Positions 1-9,532 of a DNA stretch of 63,684 nt are shown here, piece after piece; within the stretch, counting starts at the first letter, position 1, and the number at the start of each line of letters is the position of its first letter. Under the pieces are notes generated by a model. The model had not been told where the DNA came from. It was given only the letters and a program-made list of their open reading frames with translations, and searched no databases. The stretch is taken from the NCBI GenBank assembly GCA_028868545.1, contig JAGWUF010000007.1, positions 1-63,684 on the forward strand. The letters are read 5' to 3'. This DNA comes from Lysobacteraceae bacterium (GTDB lineage Bacteria > Pseudomonadota > Gammaproteobacteria > Xanthomonadales > Xanthomonadaceae). The translations under genes were made by a program, and so were the position numbers.

Positions 1-131
1 GGCAGCTTGCGGCCAAGGTCGATCAGGTACTGGTAGCGCTCCGACCAGTCACCGAACAGCGCGAACTCCTCGACGATCGCGGCCTGTGCGTCGGCGGCGC
101 TGGGTTCGAGGGGGAATGGCGAGTCGGTCAT
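1..131 (-). CDS. sufE: SufE-family sulfur acceptor (N-terminal part, runs off window)
   Basis: The first 43 codons of a minus-strand gene are present; the rest lies left of the window. The translated start ([16 protein letters not shown], then a [17 protein letters not shown]-type stretch) matches the SufE/CsdE signature of a Phe/Asp-Trp followed by RY-YLIDLG-KLP. SufE proteins take persulfide sulfur from a cysteine desulfurase and pass it on for Fe-S cluster assembly; the sulfur-carrying cysteine would lie outside the window. The ATG overlaps the cysS stop codon (ATGA), so the gene is probably translated together with cysS. The motif is strong, but the gene is incomplete, so SufE and its paralogue CsdE cannot be separated. 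Confidence 0.82.
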   Translation of the reverse strand, partial: MTDSPFPLEPSAADAQAAIVEEFALFGDWSERYQYLIDLGRKL

Positions 132-1504
132 GCGCGTTTCCAGCGCACGCCCTGCGGCGTGTCTTCCAGGAGAATGCCTTCGTCGGCGAGTTGCTTGCGG
201 ATGGTGTCGGCGCGAGCGAAATCGCGGGACTGCTTGGCGGCGTTGCGCTCATTCACCAGTGACTGGATGCGGGCATCGTCGTCACCCGAGGCGCCGCGCG
301 CGAACCATGCGGCCGGATCCTGTTGCAGCAATCCCAAAGCCAGGCCGGCACCGAGCAATTCCGACTTCAAGCGGGCACGGTCGTCGCCGCTGGCCTTGCG
401 GGCGTCGGCGGCGATGCGCGCGATCTCGGCCAGCGCGATCGGCGTGTTGAGATCGTCGTCGAGTGCATCTTCGATCGACTGCGGAATTTCTACGTCCACA
501 TCGCCCAGATCAGCGAGATCGCGCAACGTCCCGTACAGGCGATCCAGCGTGCGCACGCTCTGGTCAACCAACGCGTCGCTCCATTCGAGCGGCTGGCGAT
601 AGTGCGCGGAGAGCAGGGCATGGCGCAGCGCTTCCGGCGGGTGGGCGCGCACCAGGTCGTGCACTTTCTCGATGTTGCCCAGCGACTTGCTCATCTTCGC
701 GCCACCAAAATTGAGCATGCCGTTGTGCATCCACCAGCGCGCGAACGGCTTGCCGCCGTGGGCGCACTCGCTCTGCGCGACTTCGTTCTCGTGGTGCGGG
801 AACGCAAGGTCGACGCCGCCGGCGTGGATGTCGATGGTCTCGCCCAGATGGGCTTCGGCCATCGCCGAGCATTCGATGTGCCAGCCCGGGCGGCCGCGCC
901 CCCACGGCGATTCCCAGCCGGGCAGGTCGTCGGTGCTCGGCTTCCACAGCACGAAGTCGCCGGGATCGCGCTTGTACGGCGCCACGTCCACCCGCGCGCC
1001 GGCCAGCATCTCGTCGGTGTCGCGGCGCGACAGCTTGCCGTAGCCCTCGAAGCTTCCCACCGCGAACAGCACGTGGCCGTCGGCGGCGTAAGCGTGGCCG
1101 TCGGCGATCAGGCGCTCGATCATCGCGATCATCTGCGGCATGTGCTCGGTGGCCGCCGGCTCGATGTCGGGGGCGAACTCGCCGGCCACGCCCAGCGCCG
1201 CCATGTCCTCGCGGTAGGCGGCGGCGTACCTGTCGGTGATCGCGGAAATGGGCGCGCCCAGCTCCTTCGCCGCGGCGTTGATCTTGTCGTCCACGTCGGT
1301 GATGTTGCGGGCGTAGCGCAGGCCGCCATGGCGGCGCCGCAACAGCGCGGCCAGCACCCCGAACACCACCGGCCCGCGGGCGTTGCCGATGTGCACGTAG
1401 TTGTAGACGGTGGGCCCGCACACGTACATGGTCGGGCAGCCGGCGACGAGCGGCGTGAAGAGTTCGGTGCGGCGGGTCAGGGTGTTGTAGAGGGAGAGGC
1501 TCAT
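128..1504 (-). CDS. cysS: Cysteinyl-tRNA synthetase
   Basis: A 458-residue class I aminoacyl-tRNA synthetase that charges tRNA-Cys with cysteine in the cytoplasm. The HIGH-type signature HIGN is at residues 38-41 and the first zinc ligand is Cys29 (VCGPTVYN). The zinc site continues with GWHIECSAM and HHENE, and the KMSKSLGN loop is present near residue 266. The length is normal for the family. The open frame extends far upstream, but only the ATG at 1504 gives the expected [11 protein letters not shown] start, so longer readings are read-through without meaning. Its stop overlaps the start of sufE. The start faces the small exported-protein gene across a 105-bp divergent gap that should hold both promoters. 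Confidence 0.97.
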   Translation of the reverse strand: MSLSLYNTLTRRTELFTPLVAGCPTMYVCGPTVYNYVHIGNARGPVVFGVLAALLRRRHGGLRYARNITDVDDKINAAAKELGAPISAITDRYAAAYREDMAALGVAGEFAPDIEPAATEHMPQMIAMIERLIADGHAYAADGHVLFAVGSFEGYGKLSRRDTDEMLAGARVDVAPYKRDPGDFVLWKPSTDDLPGWESPWGRGRPGWHIECSAMAEAHLGETIDIHAGGVDLAFPHHENEVAQSECAHGGKPFARWWMHNGMLNFGGAKMSKSLGNIEKVHDLVRAHPPEALRHALLSAHYRQPLEWSDALVDQSVRTLDRLYGTLRDLADLGDVDVEIPQSIEDALDDDLNTPIALAEIARIAADARKASGDDRARLKSELLGAGLALGLLQQDPAAWFARGASGDDDARIQSLVNERNAAKQSRDFARADTIRKQLADEGILLEDTPQGVRWKRA

Positions 1505-1609
1505 GGTGGTGGCTGCGTGGGATGACGCATTGTAACGGTGCAACCCATGCGCGCTGGCGTGACAGCGGCGATTCAGGCGGATGATCGCCGGCGCCGATAC
1601 ACTTTCAGC

Positions 1610-2071
1610 ATGAAGCCGAGTCGTGTGCTTGCCGTGCTTTGCTTGCCTGCGGGGCTGCTCGTGGGCAACCTTGTGCGTGCGCAGGACGTGCCGCGCGAGG
1701 TGACTTTGCCCTACGAGAACGTGCGTTTCGACTATGCCCAGGTGTTGTCGGTACGTCCGGTGTATCAAGTGTTGCGGACTGCCAGTGTCGAACGGGTCTG
1801 CGATGTCAAGGATGCCGAAAAAAGCAACCCCTTGTCGCGCATCGTCAATTCCGTGAAGGATCGGTTGAGCAGTACCGGCGCCAATGCCGAGGAGCGCGCC
1901 GCCGGCCTGCAGAATTGCCGCATGGAGTCGGTGGACAAGGAGTTTCGCCGCACGATTGCCTACGATGTCGATTACATGTATCGCGGCAGCAAGTTCCGCA
2001 CCCGCATGGATCGCGACCCCGGCAACCGCCTGCGGATCCGCATTTCGATCACCCCGCACCCCTTTGATTGA
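1610..2071 (+). CDS. Small exported protein of unknown function
   Basis: A 153-residue protein with an N-terminal signal peptide (basic MKPSR, then a Leu/Val-rich stretch, probable cleavage near VRAQD). The mature part contains a [16 protein letters not shown] segment, two cysteines (in ERVCDV and QNCRME) and a C-terminal [22 protein letters not shown] segment. The 'DYA-V--V-PVY--VR' pattern recalls the N-terminal part of glycine-zipper 2TM surface-antigen-like proteins of xanthomonads, but no glycine zipper is present. It is probably periplasmic or envelope-bound, with one disulfide. The ATG at 1610 was chosen because it begins the signal peptide; an in-frame upstream extension to 1538 lacks signal character. 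Confidence 0.7.
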   Translation: MKPSRVLAVLCLPAGLLVGNLVRAQDVPREVTLPYENVRFDYAQVLSVRPVYQVLRTASVERVCDVKDAEKSNPLSRIVNSVKDRLSSTGANAEERAAGLQNCRMESVDKEFRRTIAYDVDYMYRGSKFRTRMDRDPGNRLRIRISITPHPFD

Positions 2072-2167
2072 ATGCTTGCGCTGCACTGCACAACGTGCGA
2101 GCATTCGCGGCTCATGCATCTGCATCTCGCCACGCGCCACGCTGACTCCGCCCGGATGGCCTCCGGC

Positions 2168-2215
2168 ATGACTTCGCGTGCGCGCCGACCGGAACCCTAC
2201 TCTTTCGCTGGGTAA
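2168..2215 (+). CDS. Candidate arginine leader peptide
   Basis: A 15-codon ORF reading [15 protein letters not shown]. Three arginine codons (CGT, CGC, CGA) lie within four codons at positions 4-7. It ends 29 bases before a perfect rho-independent terminator that stands in front of argF'. The second half of the ORF lies inside a hairpin that can be exchanged for an antiterminator (next entry). A purine-rich GGATGG about 8 bases before the ATG could act as a weak ribosome site. The arrangement follows the classical amino-acid attenuation plan. The ORF is short and three arginines are fewer than in the best-known leaders, so this is a candidate only. Confidence 0.5.
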   Translation: MTSRARRPEPYSFAG

Positions 2216-2254
2216 ACCGGAGCGCGTTCCTGCGTCAAATTCCGAAAACCCGGC
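2189..2254 (+). promoter_or_regulatory. Candidate arginine attenuator: mutually exclusive hairpins
   Basis: Three pairings compete by eye. Strand 1:2 pairs CCGG (2189-2192) with CCGG (2217-2220) and ACCC (2194-2197) with GGGT (2210-2213). Strand 2:3 pairs GCTGGGT (2207-2213) with ACCCGGC (2248-2254), seven pairs including one G-U. Strand 3:4 is the terminator at 2245-2273. A ribosome stalled on the Arg codons (2177-2188) would cover strand 1, free strand 2 to pair with strand 3 and so block the terminator. This is the expected logic for raising arginine-gene expression when charged tRNA-Arg is scarce. Seen: the complementarity and the order. Inferred: the function. Confidence 0.5.
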
Positions 2255-2273
2255 CCCGCAGGCCGGGTTTTTT
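2245..2273 (+). terminator. Rho-independent terminator before argF'
   Basis: Perfect 11-bp stem (AAAACCCGGCC with GGCCGGGTTTT), 5-base loop CCGCA, then a T run. It lies between the small exported-protein gene and argF', with its end 32 bases before the argF' ATG. It may simply end upstream transcripts, but its position after an Arg-containing leader ORF suggests a conditional role. Confidence 0.85.
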
Positions 2274-2305
2274 CGTTTCCAGACCATCACTTTGCGAGCC
2301 CACCG

Positions 2306-3310
2306 ATGAAGCATTTCCTCAACACCCAGGACTGCAGCCGCGCCGAACTCGACGCCCTGTTGGCGCAGGCCGCCGCGTTCAAGCGCGACAAGCTGGGCGA
2401 CGCGCTGAAAGGGCGCTCGATCGCGCTGGTGTTCTTCAACCCGTCGATGCGCACCCGCACCAGCTTCGAGCTGGGCGCGTTCCAGCTGGGCGGCCACGCC
2501 ATCGTGCTGCAGCCCGGCAAGGACGCGTGGCCGATCGAGTTCGAGCTCGGCACGGTGATGGACGGCGATACCGAGGAGCACATCGCCGAGGTGGCGCGGG
2601 TGCTGGCGCGCTATGTCGACCTGATCGGCGTGCGCGCGTTCCCGAAGTTCGTCGATTGGGCGCAGGATCGAGAAGACCGCGTACTCAAGGCGTTCGCGAA
2701 GTACTCGACGGTGCCGGTCATCAACATGGAGACCATCACCCATCCCTGCCAGGAGCTGGCGCATGCGCTGGCATTGCAGGAGCACTTCGGCACGTCCGAT
2801 TTGCGCGGCAAGAAATACGTGCTGACCTGGACCTATCACCCCAAGCCGCTCAACACCGCGGTGGCCAATTCCGCGCTGACGATTGCCACGCGCATGGGCA
2901 TGGACGTGACCCTGCTGTGCCCGACCGAGCAATACGTGCTGGACGAGCGTTACATGGGCTGGGCGCGTGACAACGTGGCCGAAAGCGGCGGTTCGCTGAC
3001 GGTCAGCCACGACATCGAAAGCGCCTATGCCGGTGCCGACGTGGTGTACGCCAAAAGCTGGGGCGCGCTGCCGTTCTTCGGCAACTGGGGCCCGGAAAAA
3101 CCCATCCGCGACCAGTACCAGCATTTCATCGTGGATGAAGCCAAGATGGCGCTGACCAACAACGGCGTGTTCTCGCACTGCCTGCCGCTGCGCCGCAACG
3201 TGAAAGCCACCGACGCAGTAATGGATTCGCCGCGCTGCATCGCCATCGACGAAGCCGAAAACCGCCTGCACGTGCAGAAAGCCATCATGGCCGCGCTGCT
3301 TGCCCGCTGA
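2306..3310 (+). CDS. argF': N-acetylornithine carbamoyltransferase
   Basis: A 334-residue transcarbamylase that makes N-acetylcitrulline from carbamoyl phosphate and N-acetylornithine, a variant of the arginine pathway known from Xanthomonas. The carbamoyl-phosphate signature [11 protein letters not shown] is at residues 47-57, followed by the family-typical [15 protein letters not shown] and [12 protein letters not shown] segments. [17 protein letters not shown] and [15 protein letters not shown] complete the second-substrate site. These inserts, and the adjacent deacetylase, separate it from ordinary ornithine carbamoyltransferase. It is the first structural gene of the arginine operon and stands directly behind the candidate attenuator. 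A GAG about 10 bases before the ATG is a weak ribosome site. Confidence 0.95.
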   Translation: MKHFLNTQDCSRAELDALLAQAAAFKRDKLGDALKGRSIALVFFNPSMRTRTSFELGAFQLGGHAIVLQPGKDAWPIEFELGTVMDGDTEEHIAEVARVLARYVDLIGVRAFPKFVDWAQDREDRVLKAFAKYSTVPVINMETITHPCQELAHALALQEHFGTSDLRGKKYVLTWTYHPKPLNTAVANSALTIATRMGMDVTLLCPTEQYVLDERYMGWARDNVAESGGSLTVSHDIESAYAGADVVYAKSWGALPFFGNWGPEKPIRDQYQHFIVDEAKMALTNNGVFSHCLPLRRNVKATDAVMDSPRCIAIDEAENRLHVQKAIMAALLAR

Positions 3311-3329
3311 CCCTTTCCCCCCACCCCAG

Positions 3330-3350
3330 CCCTCCCCCGCAAGGGGAGGG
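3330..3350 (+). repeat. C/G palindrome between argF' and argG
   Basis: Perfect 8-bp stem CCCTCCCC/GGGGAGGG with loop CGCAA, within a C-rich stretch starting at 3311. The right arm together with the following GAGAGAG supplies the purine-rich ribosome-binding region of argG (ATG at 3363), so the hairpin could partly hide that site. The same 8-bp stem recurs at 8192-8212 before argH. Confidence 0.7.
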
Positions 3351-3362
3351 AGAGAGCATGCA

Positions 3363-4568
3363 ATGACCACTTCCAATGATTCCCGCGACATCGTGCTGGC
3401 CTTTTCCGGCGGCCTCGACACCAGCTTCTGCGTTCCTTATCTGAAAGAGCAGGGCTGGAACGTGCACACCGTGTTCGCCGATACCGGCGGCGTCAGCGCA
3501 GAAGAGCGCGCCACCATCGAGGCACGTGCGGCCGAGCTGGGGGTGGCCTCGCACGTCACCATCGACGGCGGCGCGGCGCTGTGGAACGACTTCGTCAAGC
3601 CCTTCGTCTGGGCCGGCGAGGGCTACCAGGGCCAGTATCCGCTGCTGGTGTCTGACCGCTATCTGATCGTCGATGCTTCGCTGGCGCGCGCCGCCGAGCT
3701 GGGCACCAATGCGATCGCCCACGGCTGCACCGGCATGGGCAATGACCAGGTGCGTTTCGACCTGGCAGTGAAGTCGCAGGGCAGTTACCGCATCGTTGCG
3801 CCGATCCGCGAGATCCAGAAAGAACACACCCAGACGCGTGCCTATGAGCAGGCTTATCTGGAAGCGCGCGGCTTCGGCGTGCGCGCCAAGCAGAAGGCCT
3901 ACACGATCAACGAGAACCTGCTGGGCGTCACCATGTCCGGTGGCGAAATCGACAGCTGGGAAGCGCCGGGCGAGGGTGCGCGCGGCTGGTGTGCGCGCCG
4001 CGAGCAATGGCCGGCCGAGGCGCTGGAAGTGACTCTGCGTTTTGCAGGTGGCGTTGCGGTGGCGCTGGACGGCACCGACATGCCGGGTGAAAAAATCCTG
4101 GCCAAACTCAACACCATGTTCGCTCAATACGGCGTGGGCCGTGGCATGTATACCGGTGACACCACCATTGGTTTGAAGGGCCGCATCGTGTTCGAAGCAC
4201 CGGGCTTGAGCGCCTTGCTCACCGCCCATCGCGCGCTGGAAGAAGCGGTGCTGTCCAAACAACAAAACCGCTTCAAACCGAATGTCGCGCGGCAGTGGGT
4301 GGAGCTGGTGTACGAGGGCTTCTACCACGACCCGCTGAAGGCGGACCTGGAGGCGTTCCTTGCGTCCTCGCAGGCACAGGTCAATGGCGAAGTGACCCTG
4401 CGCAGCAACGGCGGTCGCGTGGACGCGGTGGCGATCCACTCACCGCACATCCTCAATGCCAAGGGTGCCACCTATGCACAGTCGGCCGACTGGGGCGTGG
4501 AGGAGGCCGAAGGCTTCATCAAGCTGTTCGGCATGAGCAGCACGCTGTGGGCGGAAGTGAACCGCTGA
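3363..4568 (+). CDS. argG: Argininosuccinate synthase
   Basis: A 401-residue ATP-dependent ligase. In most bacteria it joins citrulline and aspartate; here citrulline is made by deacetylation of acetylcitrulline by the next gene product. The PP-loop ATP motif AFSGGLDTS is near residues 13-21. Further landmarks are [31 protein letters not shown] and, near the C-terminus, [17 protein letters not shown]. The frame is open upstream through the C-rich palindrome, but the ATG at 3363, about 11 bases behind GGAG, is the start that fits the family. The argininosuccinate product is cleaved by ArgH later in the operon. Confidence 0.95.
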   Translation: MTTSNDSRDIVLAFSGGLDTSFCVPYLKEQGWNVHTVFADTGGVSAEERATIEARAAELGVASHVTIDGGAALWNDFVKPFVWAGEGYQGQYPLLVSDRYLIVDASLARAAELGTNAIAHGCTGMGNDQVRFDLAVKSQGSYRIVAPIREIQKEHTQTRAYEQAYLEARGFGVRAKQKAYTINENLLGVTMSGGEIDSWEAPGEGARGWCARREQWPAEALEVTLRFAGGVAVALDGTDMPGEKILAKLNTMFAQYGVGRGMYTGDTTIGLKGRIVFEAPGLSALLTAHRALEEAVLSKQQNRFKPNVARQWVELVYEGFYHDPLKADLEAFLASSQAQVNGEVTLRSNGGRVDAVAIHSPHILNAKGATYAQSADWGVEEAEGFIKLFGMSSTLWAEVNR

Positions 4569-4574
4569 CGATGC

Positions 4575-4706
4575 TTTTCCTTCTCCCTCCGGGAGAAGGT
4601 GGCGCAAAGCGCCGGATGAGGGTTCGGCCCGACTTCATTCACTGCGCTTCGCACGAACCCTCACCCCAATCCCTCACCCCAACCCCTCACCCCGACGGGA
4701 GAGGGG
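4575..4706. repeat. Composite palindromic repeat between argG and argE'
   Basis: This stretch holds nested inverted repeats: CCTTCTCCC with GGGAGAAGG (about 4579-4600), GGCGC-AAA-GCGCC (about 4602-4613), and TGAGGGTTCG pairing with CGAACCCTCA across about 35 bases. It ends with tandem CCCTCACCCCAA-type units and a final CCCCTC/GAGGGG hairpin (4683-4706). This pattern is typical of dispersed REP-like intergenic elements of proteobacteria (family knowledge). No ORF is credible here. It may affect mRNA stability or partial termination between argG and argE'. Confidence 0.7.
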
Positions 4707-4720
4707 CATGAAAACCGGCC

Positions 4721-5806
4721 ATGCTCACCGACGTCCTTCATCACCTCGAAAGATTGGTGTCCTTCGATACCCGCAACCCGCCGCGTCGGATCGGCACCGG
4801 CGGGATCTTCGACTACATTCGCGCGCAGCTTCCGGGCTTCCGTTGCGAGGTCAGCGACCACGGCGACGGCGCGGTCTCGCTGCTGGCGGTGCGCGGCACG
4901 CCTGGCCGCGTGTTCAATGTGCATCTGGATACCGTGCCGTCGTCGGAGGCGTGGAGCGCCGACCCGCTCAAGTTGCGGGTGACGCACGACCGCGCCATCG
5001 GTCTGGGTGCGTGTGACATCAAAGGTGCCGCAGCGGGGTTGATTGCCGCTGCCAACGTCACCCGCGGCGATGCCGCCTTCCTGTTTTCCACCGATGAAGA
5101 GGCCAACGACCCGCGTTGCATTGCAGAGTTTTTGGGGCGCGAGCATGGCTTTTCCGAGGCTATCATCGCCGAGCCCACGCGCTGCGAAGCGGTGCTGGCG
5201 CATCGCGGGATCAGCTCGGTCTTCCTGAAGTTCAAGGGCGAGGCCGGGCATGCATCGAGCGCGAATGCGCTGCAGGCCAGCGCCCTGCATCAGGCGATGC
5301 GCTGGGGCAGCCGCGCACTGGATCTGGTGGAGGCCGAAGCGGCCAACGCATTCGGCGGGCTGCAAGGGCTGCGCTTCAACATCGGCAAGGTGGAAGGTGG
5401 CATCAAGGCGAACGTGATCGCACCCAGCGCCGAGGTACGCTTCAACTTCCGCCCGCTGCCTTCGCACGACATCGATGCTCTGCATGCGCGGTTTGCAGCG
5501 TGCGCGGCAGTGGGCGTGCTGGAGCGTTTCGAGGAAACCTTCCGCGGGCCGTCGTTGCCGGCCGGCGACGTGGTCTATGCCGAACAGCGCCGGCAGGCCG
5601 CGCAGGCGCTGGCGGAAAGCCTGCAACTGCCGATCGGCAACGCCGTCGATTTCTGGACCGAAGCCTCGCTGTTCTCGCAGGCCGGTCTCACCGCCTTCGT
5701 GTACGGCCCCGGCGACATTGCACAGGCCCACACCGCCGACGAATGGGTGGCGCTGGAGCAGTTGCAGCGCTACGCCGAGTCCATCACCCGCATCCTTGGG
5801 AACTGA
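4721..5806 (+). CDS. argE': N-acetylcitrulline deacetylase (M20 family)
   Basis: A 361-residue M20-family metallohydrolase. In Xanthomonas the equivalent enzyme removes acetate from N-acetylcitrulline, the product of ArgF', giving citrulline for ArgG. Metal-site residues are visible: His68 and Asp70 in NVHLDTVP, Asp99 in GACDIKGA, Glu126-Glu127 in STDEEAND, Glu about 153 in AEPTRCE and a C-terminal His in AQAHTADEW. The ATG at 4721 follows the palindromic repeat; an ATG at 4708 is in another frame. The gene is followed six bases later by argB. Sequence alone does not exclude activity on acetylornithine, but the argF' context favours acetylcitrulline. Confidence 0.88.
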   Translation: MLTDVLHHLERLVSFDTRNPPRRIGTGGIFDYIRAQLPGFRCEVSDHGDGAVSLLAVRGTPGRVFNVHLDTVPSSEAWSADPLKLRVTHDRAIGLGACDIKGAAAGLIAAANVTRGDAAFLFSTDEEANDPRCIAEFLGREHGFSEAIIAEPTRCEAVLAHRGISSVFLKFKGEAGHASSANALQASALHQAMRWGSRALDLVEAEAANAFGGLQGLRFNIGKVEGGIKANVIAPSAEVRFNFRPLPSHDIDALHARFAACAAVGVLERFEETFRGPSLPAGDVVYAEQRRQAAQALAESLQLPIGNAVDFWTEASLFSQAGLTAFVYGPGDIAQAHTADEWVALEQLQRYAESITRILGN

Positions 5807-5812
5807 TCCAAC

Positions 5813-7159
5813 GTGACCCCGATCCTCTCCCCGCAGGCCGTCCACGACCCGCAAACCCGCCAGACCATCGTGCGGCTGTTGTCCAGCATGGGCAGCGCGA
5901 AGGAAATCTCGCAGTACCTGAAGCGTTTCTCCCAGCTCGACGCGGCGCGCTTCGCCGTGGTCAAGGTGGGTGGCGCGGTGCTGCGCGACGACCTCGACGC
6001 GCTGGTGTCCTCGCTGGCCTTCCTGCAGGACGTGGGCCTGACCCCCATCGTCATCCACGGCGCCGGCCCGCAGCTGGACGCGGAACTGGCCGCCGCCGGC
6101 ATCGAGAAGAAAACCATCGACGGCCTGCGCGTCACCTCGCCGGAAGCGCTGGCGATCGTGCGCCGCGTCTTCCATGCGCAGAACCTGAAGCTGGTCGAGG
6201 CGCTGCAGGCGGCGGATGCGCGCGCGACCAGTATTGTCTCCGGCGTGTTCGAAGCCGATTACATGGACCGCGAGCGCTACGGGCTGGTGGGCGAAGTGAA
6301 GCGCGTCGACCTGGCGCCGATCCAGGCCAGCCTGCAGTCCGGCTCGATCCCGGTCATTGCCTCGCTGGGCGAAACCGTGGGCGGGCAGATCCTCAACGTC
6401 AACGCGGATTTCGCCGCCAACGAGCTGGTGCAGGTGCTGCAGCCGTACAAGATCGTGTTCCTGACCGGCACCGGCGGGTTGCTGGACGCCGATGGCCAGG
6501 TCATCGATTCGATCAACCTGTCCACCGAGTACGAGCACCTGATGCAGCAGCCGTGGATCGAAGGCGGCATGCGGGTGAAGATCGCGCAGATCAAGGATCT
6601 GCTGGACGGGCTGCCGCAGGCCTCGTCGGTGTCGATCACCCGGCCCGACGAGCTGGCGAAAGAATTGTTCACGCACAAAGGGTCAGGCACCTTGGTGCGG
6701 CGCGGTGAGCGCGTGCTGGAAGGCGCATCGTGGGACGATTTCGATTTGCTGCGCCTGCGCGGGCTGATCGACTCGGCGTTCGGGCGCAAGCTGCTGCCGG
6801 ATTACTTCGAGACGACCAAGCTGCATCGCGCCTACGTCAGCGAGAACTACCGCGCCGCGGTCATCCTCACGCAGGAGGATGCCGGCGTGTATCTGGACAA
6901 GTTCGCGGTGCTGGACGATGCGCAGGGCGAAGGCCTGGGCCGCGCGGTGTGGCTGGTGATGCGCGAGCAGAATCCGGCGCTGTTCTGGCGCTCGCGCCAC
7001 GGCAACCCGGTCAACGCGTTCTACGACGCCGAATCCGATGGCTGCATCAAGCAGGAGAAGTGGAAGGTGTACTGGTATGGCGAAGCGGGCTTCCCGCTGA
7101 TCGAGCGCTACGTGCAACTGTGCGCGCAGCGGCGGGCGACGCTGGAGGAACCGAAGTGA
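5813..7159 (+). CDS. argB: Bifunctional N-acetylglutamate kinase-synthase
   Basis: A 448-residue two-domain protein. Residues about 1-290 form an amino-acid kinase domain ([30 protein letters not shown]), which phosphorylates N-acetylglutamate. Residues about 300-448 form a GNAT acetyltransferase-type domain ([38 protein letters not shown]), which supplies the acetylglutamate synthase activity. Such NAGS-K fusions are known from Xanthomonas and carry the first two steps of arginine synthesis in one chain, usually with arginine feedback inhibition. The start is GTG at 5813; no better ATG exists. The stop overlaps the GTG start of argC, so translation is probably coupled. Confidence 0.93.
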   Translation: MTPILSPQAVHDPQTRQTIVRLLSSMGSAKEISQYLKRFSQLDAARFAVVKVGGAVLRDDLDALVSSLAFLQDVGLTPIVIHGAGPQLDAELAAAGIEKKTIDGLRVTSPEALAIVRRVFHAQNLKLVEALQAADARATSIVSGVFEADYMDRERYGLVGEVKRVDLAPIQASLQSGSIPVIASLGETVGGQILNVNADFAANELVQVLQPYKIVFLTGTGGLLDADGQVIDSINLSTEYEHLMQQPWIEGGMRVKIAQIKDLLDGLPQASSVSITRPDELAKELFTHKGSGTLVRRGERVLEGASWDDFDLLRLRGLIDSAFGRKLLPDYFETTKLHRAYVSENYRAAVILTQEDAGVYLDKFAVLDDAQGEGLGRAVWLVMREQNPALFWRSRHGNPVNAFYDAESDGCIKQEKWKVYWYGEAGFPLIERYVQLCAQRRATLEEPK

Positions 7160-8103
7160 GCAGGATTCGGGTGGGTTTGGTCGGCGCGCGCGGCTACACC
7201 GGCGCGGAGCTGATCCGCCTGTTCGCCGCGCATCCGCGCTTCGAGCTGGCGTTCGTGACCTCGCGCGAGCTGGATGGCCAGCGCGTGGCCGACCACAACC
7301 CCGGTTTCGCCGGTGCGCTGCGCTACAGCTCGCCCGACTACCGCGACCTGCCGGGCTTCGGCGCCGACGCGGTGGTGCTGGCGCTGCCCAACGGCAAGGC
7401 CGCGCACATCGTCCAGCAGTTCGACGAGGCTGGCGCCGATCCGGTCATCGTGGATCTGTCCGCCGACTATCGCTTCGACCCGTCGTGGTACTACGGCCTG
7501 CCGGAGCTGACCCGCACGCGCTATGCCGGACAGCGGCGCATCAGCAATCCCGGCTGCTACGCCACCGCGATGCAGCTGGCGATCGCGCCGATGGCGAACG
7601 TGCTGGACGGGCCGGTGCAGTGCTTCGGCGTCAGCGGTTATTCCGGTGCCGGCACCACGCCTTCCGACAAGAACAACGTGGAACTGCTGCGCGACAACCT
7701 GATGCCGTACGCGCTGACCGGCCACGTGCATGAGCGCGAGGTGTCGAAGCAGCTGGGCCATCCGGTGGAGTTCATGCCGCACGTCGCGCCGCATTTTCGC
7801 GGCATCACGATGACCGCCAACCTGCACTTGTCGATCGCGTTCGAGCGCGAGGAAGTGCTGGCGCGTTATCGCGGCCGCTATGCGGACGAGCCGCTGGTGC
7901 GGGTGCAGGACGATGCGCCATGGGTGTCGAACATCGCCGGCAGGCATCACGTCGAGATCGGCGGTTTCACCTTGTCCGGCGACGGCAGACGGCTGGTGGT
8001 GGTGGCCACCGAGGACAACCTGCTGAAAGGTGCGGCGACGCAGGCGCTGCAGAATCTCAACCTTGCGTTCGGGCTGGAGGAACTGGGCGGGATTCCGCTT
8101 TGA
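7156..8103 (+). CDS. argC: N-acetyl-gamma-glutamyl-phosphate reductase
   Basis: A 315-residue NADPH-dependent dehydrogenase making N-acetylglutamate semialdehyde. The N-terminal dinucleotide-binding loop is [15 protein letters not shown]. The catalytic cysteine is Cys134 in SNPGCYAT, and [10 protein letters not shown] and HVAPHFRG are the further family blocks. The GTG start at 7156 overlaps the argB stop (GTGA); the frame is open well upstream, but that part is a shadow of argB. The semialdehyde must then be transaminated by an ArgD-type enzyme, which is not in this window. Confidence 0.94.
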   Translation: MSRIRVGLVGARGYTGAELIRLFAAHPRFELAFVTSRELDGQRVADHNPGFAGALRYSSPDYRDLPGFGADAVVLALPNGKAAHIVQQFDEAGADPVIVDLSADYRFDPSWYYGLPELTRTRYAGQRRISNPGCYATAMQLAIAPMANVLDGPVQCFGVSGYSGAGTTPSDKNNVELLRDNLMPYALTGHVHEREVSKQLGHPVEFMPHVAPHFRGITMTANLHLSIAFEREEVLARYRGRYADEPLVRVQDDAPWVSNIAGRHHVEIGGFTLSGDGRRLVVVATEDNLLKGAATQALQNLNLAFGLEELGGIPL

Positions 8104-8116
8104 TGCACTTTCACTC

Positions 8117-8212
8117 CTTCCCCTTCAAGGGGAAGGCCGGGATGGGGATGGGTTTTCTGCGAACGCGATATTGAAACCCATCCCCACCCAACCCTCCCCT
8201 TGAAGGGGAGGG
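8117..8212. repeat. Large palindromic element between argC and argH
   Basis: A nested inverted repeat occupies most of the 130-base gap. The outer parts are TTCCCCTTCAAGGGGAA (8117-8133) on the left and the 8-bp stem CCCTCCCC/GGGGAGGG (8192-8212) on the right. The inner arms GGGATGGGGATGGGTTT and AAACCCATCCCCACCC flank a loop of about 20 bases. The whole could fold into one long hairpin. The right arm shares its stem with the palindrome before argG, so these are probably copies of one dispersed element. Confidence 0.75.
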
Positions 8213-8233
8213 CTCAGAAATCTGGAGCGTCTG

Positions 8234-9529
8234 ATGTCCGATTTGTTATGGCAAAAACCCGGCGTGGCGGTGGACGCAAGCATCCAGGCTTTTCTTGCCG
8301 GCGATGATGTGCTGCTGGACCGCGAATTCTTCCTGCATGACATCCAGGCCAGCGCAGCGCATGCCGAGGGCTTGCAGCATATCGGCATCCTGTCGGCTGA
8401 CGAGTTGACTGGCCTGAAGCGCGAGCTGGCAGTGCTGGCCGAGGATTTCCGCAGCGGCGTTTTCGTCCTCGACGAGCGCTTCGAGGACGGCCACTCCGCC
8501 ATCGAGGCACGGCTGACAGAACGACTGGGCGATGCCGGTCGCAAGATCCACACCGGCCGCAGCCGCAACGACCAGGTGCTGGTGGCCACCCGGCTGTGGC
8601 TGAAGGAAAAACTGGCGCGGGTGGCGCAGCTCTCGCGCGACATTGCAAAGATTGCACTCGACCGTGCCGAAGCGGAGAAGCGCCTGCCGCTTCCCGGCTA
8701 CACCCACATCCAGCGTGCGGTGGTGTCTTCCGCCGGCATGTGGTGGGCGGGCTGGGCCGAGGCCTTCATCGACAACGCCGTGCGCGCCATCGACACGCTC
8801 AAGCTGGTGGACTGCAACCCGCTGGGCACGGCCGCCGGGTATGGCGTGAATTTGAAGCTCGATCGCGAACACACCACCGCCGCACTGGGCTTCGCGCGCA
8901 TACAGGTCAGCCCGATCTACGCCCAGCTGTCGCGCGGCAAGTTCGAGCTGGCGGCGCTGGAAGCATTGGGAGGTGCGACGCTGGACCTGCGCCGCATCGC
9001 CTGGGATCTGTCGCTGTTCACCAGCGCCGAGTTCGGCTTCGTCGCGCTGCCGGCGCAGTACACCACCGGCAGTTCAATCATGCCGAACAAGCGCAACCCC
9101 GACGTGATCGAGCTGATGCGCGCCACCCACGCCAGCGTGGCGGCGGCACGCACCGAGATCGAGCAATTGCTGTCGCTGCCGTCCGGCTACCACCGCGACC
9201 TGCAGAGCAGCAAGGGCGCGATCTTCCACGGCTTCGGCCGCGGCCTGGCCGCGCTGGAACTGCTGCCGGCGCTGCTGGCCAACCTCGACTGGCGCGAGGA
9301 TCGCCTGCGCGCGGCGATCGACTCCGGCATGTACGCCACCGACGTGGCGGTGGAGGCGGCGATCGCCGGGGTGCCGTTCCGCGAGGCTTACAAGGCCGCC
9401 GCCGCTGCCGCCGACAGCGCCGGGCAGGGCCGCACGCCGGAAGGCTCGCTGGCCGCACGCACATCACCGGGTGCGGCAGCGGATCTGCGGTTGGATGTGC
9501 TGCGCGCGCGTTGGGAGGCGTTGGCCTGA
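8234..9529 (+). CDS. argH: Argininosuccinate lyase
   Basis: A 431-residue member of the fumarase/aspartase superfamily that splits argininosuccinate into arginine and fumarate, the last step of the pathway. Blocks seen are [29 protein letters not shown] and the signature [15 protein letters not shown] with the catalytic serine loop. It is shorter than the E. coli enzyme (about 457 residues) but contains all signature regions. GGAG about 9 bases before the ATG serves as ribosome site. The proB start follows three bases after the stop. Confidence 0.95.
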   Translation: MSDLLWQKPGVAVDASIQAFLAGDDVLLDREFFLHDIQASAAHAEGLQHIGILSADELTGLKRELAVLAEDFRSGVFVLDERFEDGHSAIEARLTERLGDAGRKIHTGRSRNDQVLVATRLWLKEKLARVAQLSRDIAKIALDRAEAEKRLPLPGYTHIQRAVVSSAGMWWAGWAEAFIDNAVRAIDTLKLVDCNPLGTAAGYGVNLKLDREHTTAALGFARIQVSPIYAQLSRGKFELAALEALGGATLDLRRIAWDLSLFTSAEFGFVALPAQYTTGSSIMPNKRNPDVIELMRATHASVAAARTEIEQLLSLPSGYHRDLQSSKGAIFHGFGRGLAALELLPALLANLDWREDRLRAAIDSGMYATDVAVEAAIAGVPFREAYKAAAAAADSAGQGRTPEGSLAARTSPGAAADLRLDVLRARWEALA

Positions 9530-9532
9530 GCC

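Noticed and set aside
1505-3421. Minus-strand open frame extending cysS to 1097 codons
   Set aside because: The extra part is antisense to argF' and argG's start and has no protein-like features; the family N-terminus begins at 1504.
4661-6676. 671-codon minus-strand frame opposite argE' and argB
   Set aside because: Antisense to two clear enzymes; the absence of stops is due to codon bias.
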